From contig NAOQ01000785.1 of assembly GCA_002751075.1 (NCBI GenBank), forward strand, positions 4,721 through 15,940: a stretch of DNA of 11,220 nucleotides, read 5' to 3'. Positions 8,219 through 11,220 of this stretch are shown one piece after another; the first letter of the stretch is position 1; every line of letters starts with the position of its first letter. Below the pieces are notes generated by a model, which saw only the letters and a program-made list of their open reading frames with translations, did no database searches and was not told where the DNA came from. A program made the translations under genes and the position numbers. The DNA comes from Ichthyophonus hoferi. Its lineage: Eukaryota; Opisthokonta; Ichthyosporea; Ichthyophonida; Ichthyophonidae.

Positions 8219-8329
8219 CTAATACTGTGTCGTTAAAAATTCTTCGACATCCTCACTACTCATCGATGTGATAGTTACTCCCCGTAACCCTTGCCAATCG
8301 GAGTATAGCTTCACGCCGGTCCGCTTATC
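8219..8329 (-). pseudogene. Short coding-like block, possible exon remnant
   Basis: The minus strand is open for 36 codons ending in TAG at 8219-8221, with an internal Met codon at 8261. The peptide includes GVKLYSDWQGLRGVTITSMS and then SEDVEEFLTTQY, which is balanced and non-repetitive. The block is visibly richer in G+C than its surroundings. The frame closes upstream at 8330-8332 in a TTCTAAG context, which could be a weak AAG splice acceptor. It lies about 30 bp beyond repeat family B copy 2 and 0.4 kb downstream of the 8741-9237 blocks on the same strand, so all of these may derive from one decayed gene. I do not recognise the peptide. Confidence 0.3.
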
Positions 8330-8640
8330 TTAGAATAATAATAATATTTAAATAAGATCGAATTGCAAAATCATTAAATCTTGATGAGAGCAATAAACCG
8401 AAGTATAAACAAAACAAAACTTAAATAAAGGGAGCCGCTCACACATATGTAGCCCCCGGCACACTCGGGTAGATATAGTAACCCCACATGCCCGTGCACA
8501 TGTACATTTACACAAAAACTTTGCGTTCATTTAATATTTGTTAAACAAGATCATAATACATAAATATATACTCCTACTATACAACACTCAATTGGAGACC
8601 TCGAAGCTTGTGGATGGGTCTTTGAAACTACAGATAGCTA
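8330..8640. other. Non-coding spacer
   Basis: No supported gene is present. The minus-strand frame at 8348-8530 is Cys-rich by chance and has no other support. Confidence 0.5.
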
Positions 8641-8649
8641 TACTATGCA

Positions 8650-8738
8650 GGTTCTAACTAATTGGCACTTAGTAGAGCTTGTAGCTCTACTCGGTCCAGC
8701 TAGAAACATAGTCGATAGGTTTACTCTTGATTAGAACC
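8650..8738. other. Nested inverted repeats, possible structured RNA
   Basis: An outer perfect 8-bp pair GGTTCTAA (8650-8657) / TTAGAACC (8731-8738) encloses an inner perfect 8-bp stem AGTAGAGC (8671-8678) / GCTCTACT (8684-8691) with a 5-base loop. The 89-base fold resembles a multi-branched small RNA. I could not fit it to a tRNA: there is no consistent D-arm, anticodon stem or T-arm, and no A or B box. It lies just beyond the end of the minus-strand coding-like blocks. Confidence 0.3.
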
Positions 8739-8740
8739 CT

Positions 8741-9237
8741 CTAATCACAGAATTCCACAGCAGCGTATTCGGTGGTGCTGGCAATGTTATAGTCACCGGA
8801 CTTGCCATCAAAAGACTTACCAGTACAGAAAGTCCCACATAGTTGACTAGCAGCTTCTGTCTATCCAGGCGTAGCCTTCTTAGCAGACTCCCATCCTATG
8901 AGAATTTTTATGCCAACATTTTGACAGCAATTGTTACATACACTTCATTGGTGTTTAGTAAGTAAGGTTGTTCTGCAGGTGTGTTGTCAAGGACAGCATA
9001 GTGGTGCTCTTGACTGTTTGTGAAAAACTTCTATACGTTGGTTATATTTTTTTCTTAAGTCCAAGTGCTAGGGAGCTCACTTTTTCTGCTGTGCATCACT
9101 GCACCACACATCCCACCGTTCATGGCAACCAGTTTTTTGTTATCTATGGTGGCTTTTATAAACATGTCAAACTAGCACTCTCGTGCATTTAAACCGAACG
9201 CATAGCTTGGACCTGATGCTGTAACTTTGCAAATATG
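8741..9237 (-). pseudogene. Coding-like blocks, probably exons or relic of an unidentified host gene
   Basis: Three blocks read well on the minus strand. Block 1 (9237 to 9081) follows a pyrimidine-rich TTTTCAG and contains CKVTASGPSYAFG and later KATIDNKKLVAMNGGM, with one in-frame stop between them. Block 2 (9030 to 8908, 40 codons) contains YAVLDNTPAEQPYLLN and ends in TAA. Blocks 1 and 2 are separated by a 50-bp GTGAGC...TAG interval that would be a phase-0 intron. Block 3 (8860 to 8741) is open for 39 codons to a TAG and contains SFDGKSGDYNIASTTEY. Codon use resembles that of the guanine deaminase rather than the AT-rich flanks. KVTASGP recalls the start of filamin repeats, but nothing else confirms this. 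Because of the in-frame stop and unresolved joins I call it a probable pseudogene, or a gene whose splicing I cannot settle. Confidence 0.4.
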
Positions 9238-9556
9238 CTGAAAAGGGAATTGAGCAGAGATATGACAATTTTAGTCGATTGAGGTCGTTGATAGTAGCAT
9301 ACCAGGGTTAAATAAAAGGCTAAAATGCTTATGTGTCTAACACACTTTCTTTTGTATTACTATTACTTTTCTAATATAACCAATGATATGGAAATTTTTG
9401 GAACCAAAATCGTTCAGTTTTTTTTTAAAAAAAATCTTTTATTATAGTTTTTTTCTTTACGATACTGGACCGCGCATGGGGAAACGTCGGCACGAGCGCA
9501 TCAACAATCAGTCTTATTTCATTATTTGATTTAATTGGATAGAGTAATTCGTTATC
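9238..9556. other. Spacer with A/T homopolymers and a small GC-rich pocket
   Basis: A T-run followed by an A-run (about 9418-9434) forms a 16-base palindrome. A CpG-containing pocket at 9470-9510 includes the direct repeat GCGCAT. Its minus strand is open for about 20 codons (peptide containing LIVDALVPTFPHARSS), without other support. Confidence 0.4.
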
Positions 9557-9663
9557 AAAGTAAGGACACAATTAGTATTGCAATAAGATCAGACAATTTT
9601 AGTGGGTCTCCGTGACCTATCGGGAGTTGGAGTAGCTCATAATAATCTTTACAATCAGTTCCA
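9557..9663 (+). repeat. Dispersed repeat family B, copy 3
   Basis: Third copy, direct relative to 8076-8190. It includes AAGGACACA, GTATTG, ATCAGACAATTTTAGTGGGT and ACCTATC. The minus strand lies within a longer open frame (9555-9743) and reads YYELLQLPIGHGDPLKLSDL. Confidence 0.75.
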
Positions 9664-9800
9664 TTTAAGATAGTAAACATAACCAAACACCAATTGAAAA
9701 AGATCGTCGTAAAAAACGCGTGAAAGGAACAAAAAACAGCCAATAAAAGATACCGTTCTCACTCGTCACCATCCGTTGTTTAATTTATGCGCTTTATGTT

Positions 9801-9917
9801 ATGCCTGTAGTTGTCAAAGAGCAGCTAACTAGAGCTTTAGCCTACCCTCTACCTGACGACGATCACCTAATAAAATTCAGTACAACAGATACTAGTCTTA
9901 TTTCCAATAGAAATTAA
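9801..9917 (+). CDS. Small ORF, 38 aa, function unknown
   Basis: A short forward ORF begins MPVVVKEQLTRALAYPLPDD and ends with TAA at 9915-9917. It is non-repetitive and acidic in the middle (PLPDDDH), with balanced codons. About 60 bp upstream lies a CCAAT followed by ATAAAAG (9741-9750), a plausible promoter arrangement. There is no recognisable domain. It could be a first exon, a relic or chance; an ORF of this length is expected by chance in a window this size, so only composition favours it. Confidence 0.2.
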   Translation: MPVVVKEQLTRALAYPLPDDDHLIKFSTTDTSLISNRN

Positions 9918-10225
9918 ATACGTTCCCTTTTATCCTTTTCCACTCTTTGCTTATTGATTGTAGCTGCGTTCATTAGCGTAAATGGGGGTCATCATCAAGA
10001 TCCCTATTGCTTGATGCAATCACCAAAGATCATTAGAATAGTTTAATCACACATGTTGATAGTCTAATACTATTGTATTCTTGGATGGCCTTCACATCTA
10101 AAATAAAAGTTATAATTGCAAAATCTCATTCATTCAACATTTATCTATACTTAATTCAAAATATATTCAGAAAAGTTAATATAAAAGCGTGAGAGATTTT
10201 ATTAAAGCATAATTGCATTTCACTT
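9918..10225. other. Non-coding spacer
   Basis: No supported gene is visible. A CATCAAG / CTTGATG inverted pair with a 10-base loop lies at 9993-10016. It falls inside a short minus-strand open stretch (peptide containing VIASSNRDLDDDPHLR, stop at about 9974-9979) that has no other support. Confidence 0.45.
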
Positions 10226-10417
10226 CTATACCTTTCTATCTCCAAAATATAAAATTTAAATTTCAATGTGAATCATAAAATATTCAATAAAAAACAAAAA
10301 CAAAGATAAGATAAAAACAATAAGGCCACTTAATATTTAATTAAAAAGCAAGCTAAAAATTTATTTTATCTTTGTTTTTGGTTTTGATTAAATATTTTGA
10401 TGACAAAAGGTATAGCT
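10226..10417. repeat. Fold-back pair of repeat family C
   Basis: 10236-10315 on the minus strand matches the long family C copy, including TCTTTGTTTTT, TTATTGAATATTT, ATTCACAT and TTTAAATTTT. 10338-10417 on the plus strand matches the start (AGCTAAAAATTTA, ATCTTTGTTTTTGG) and the end (AAAAGGTATAG) of the same family with the middle missing. The two lie head to head around about 50 bp, so a single strand could fold into a long imperfect hairpin. Confidence 0.7.
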
Positions 10418-10639
10418 AGATATTTTACATAGATATAAAAAACTACTGAGAATATATGGTTAATCTACAGCTTTACCTACCTAGACACTTATTCCACTGT
10501 TGGGGGTGGTTGCCAAACGGAATATAAAGTCCCATAGTACTAATGCCACTGTTCTAACAATTAATATCATAACACCCCCACTAACTCACACATAAACCCA
10601 TATCCCACATTTAATATTTTAAAAAGTAAATAAACCTAC
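10418..10639. other. Spacer with short G/C-run inverted pair
   Basis: TGGGGGTG (10501-10508) is reverse-complementary to CACCCCCA (10573-10580), and CCACTGTT occurs twice in direct orientation (about 10495 and 10552). No gene is present. Confidence 0.4.
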
Positions 10640-10840
10640 AAGGTTCCCGGAAATAATTTGGCAAATCTCAAAATTGGGCGACAAATCCCAAAATAATTCG
10701 ACAGATCCCAACAATAGATGGAAAATTTGAACATAAAAATATCAAATATATATAAGGTAGAATGATAAAGAAGAAATTGAAGGAAATCTAAATTTTGGCT
10801 ATTTTCAATAGTGGAATTTTATTTTCTATATACATTTCTT
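10640..10840 (+). repeat. Diverged direct duplication, copy 1
   Basis: From AGGTTCCCGG onward this matches 10945-11110. The strongest stretch is ACAAATCCCAAAATAATTCG, ACAGATCCCAACAATAGATG. It starts with three short internal units of about 21 bp (GGCAAATCTCAAAATT, GCGACAAATCCCAAAAT, TCGACAGATCCCAACAAT), so it contains a small minisatellite. Confidence 0.75.
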
Positions 10841-10944
10841 ATAATTTTTTAAACAAAAAATTGTTAATCCAGAATCCAGAAAAAAAAAAAAGAATAAATC
10901 TAAATAAATGCAAAATCTATTGGGCCAGTTAGTTGCCTTATTAC

Positions 10945-11110
10945 AGGGTTCCTGTAAGTAATCAACAAATCCCAAAATAATTAGACAGATCCTAACAATA
11001 AATGGAATTTTTGAATATATTAAACGAAATAGAATAATAAAGAGGAAATTGAAAGAAATTTACATTTTTGTTATTTTTACTAGGGGAATGATATGTTTAC
11101 ATAGTTTTAT
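10945..11110 (+). repeat. Diverged direct duplication, copy 2
   Basis: Begins with GGGTTCCTGTAAG and shares ACAAATCCCAAAATAATTAG, ACAGATCCTAACAATAAATG, then GAAATTGAAAGAAATTTA (copy 1: GAAATTGAAGGAAATCTA) with the first copy. The offset between copies is about 305 bp. The third internal unit of copy 1 is missing. The array may continue beyond the right edge of the window. Confidence 0.75.
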
Positions 11111-11220
11111 TTATTAGATTAATACATTATTTTTATCTAAGAAATGTTGTTAAATGGGGTTGTTTAGGACTTTTATCATTAAAACACCTTTATCATTGGT
11201 GCAATTAAAATAAAATAAAA

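Noticed and set aside
8650-8738. tRNA gene
   Set aside because: The stems do not match the tRNA cloverleaf lengths and no internal promoter boxes are present.
8968-9192. Forward frame containing HGNQFFVIYGG, faintly like the cyclophilin motif NGSQFFI
   Set aside because: Only one short motif resembles the family; the surrounding residues do not, and the minus strand reads better with a plausible intron.
9488-9499. CGGCACGAG, identical to part of a well-known cDNA cloning adapter
   Set aside because: The match is short, lies inside CpG-containing DNA without an EcoRI site beside it, and is flanked by apparently continuous genomic sequence.

Overview
The window looks like a gene-poor, AT-rich stretch of a eukaryotic nuclear genome. 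No bacterial gene packing is visible. There are long non-coding spacers, several diverged dispersed repeats, microsatellite and minisatellite DNA, and short coding-like blocks bounded by plausible GT/AG splice signals. The single clear gene starts in an animal-like context (CACC before ATG). A marine or freshwater invertebrate with short introns, such as a sponge, would fit. That is an inference from general texture and no marker gene here settles it.

Layout. 1-390 is an AT-only minisatellite with a unit of about 27 bp. 391-2200 is non-coding, with short AT repeats, a strong G-quadruplex motif (1176-1198), a long T-rich tract (1240-1385) and many CCAAT/ATTGG boxes. 2200-2535 and 4835-5150 are two diverged copies of one repeat (family A). 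3211-3316, 8076-8190 and 9557-9663 are three copies of a second repeat (family B) that also carries a conserved peptide-like frame. 3862-4032 (minus) looks like the last exon of an unrecognised gene. 5659-6984 (minus) is an intact intronless guanine deaminase. 6985-8075 is a spacer with a long AT hairpin and a copy of repeat family C. 8219-9237 (minus) holds several short coding-like blocks, most likely decayed or intron-split exons. 10226-10417 is a fold-back pair of family C copies. 10640-11110 is a diverged direct duplication.

The central point is the deaminase. Its sequence follows the enterobacterial GuaD type more closely than the vertebrate GDA type. It has no introns and is far richer in G+C than the DNA around it, which suggests horizontal acquisition. 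Its expected job is purine salvage and breakdown (guanine to xanthine plus ammonia). Nothing else in the window belongs to that pathway, so no operon-like cooperation is visible. I saw no rRNA, convincing tRNA, CRISPR array or intact transposase.
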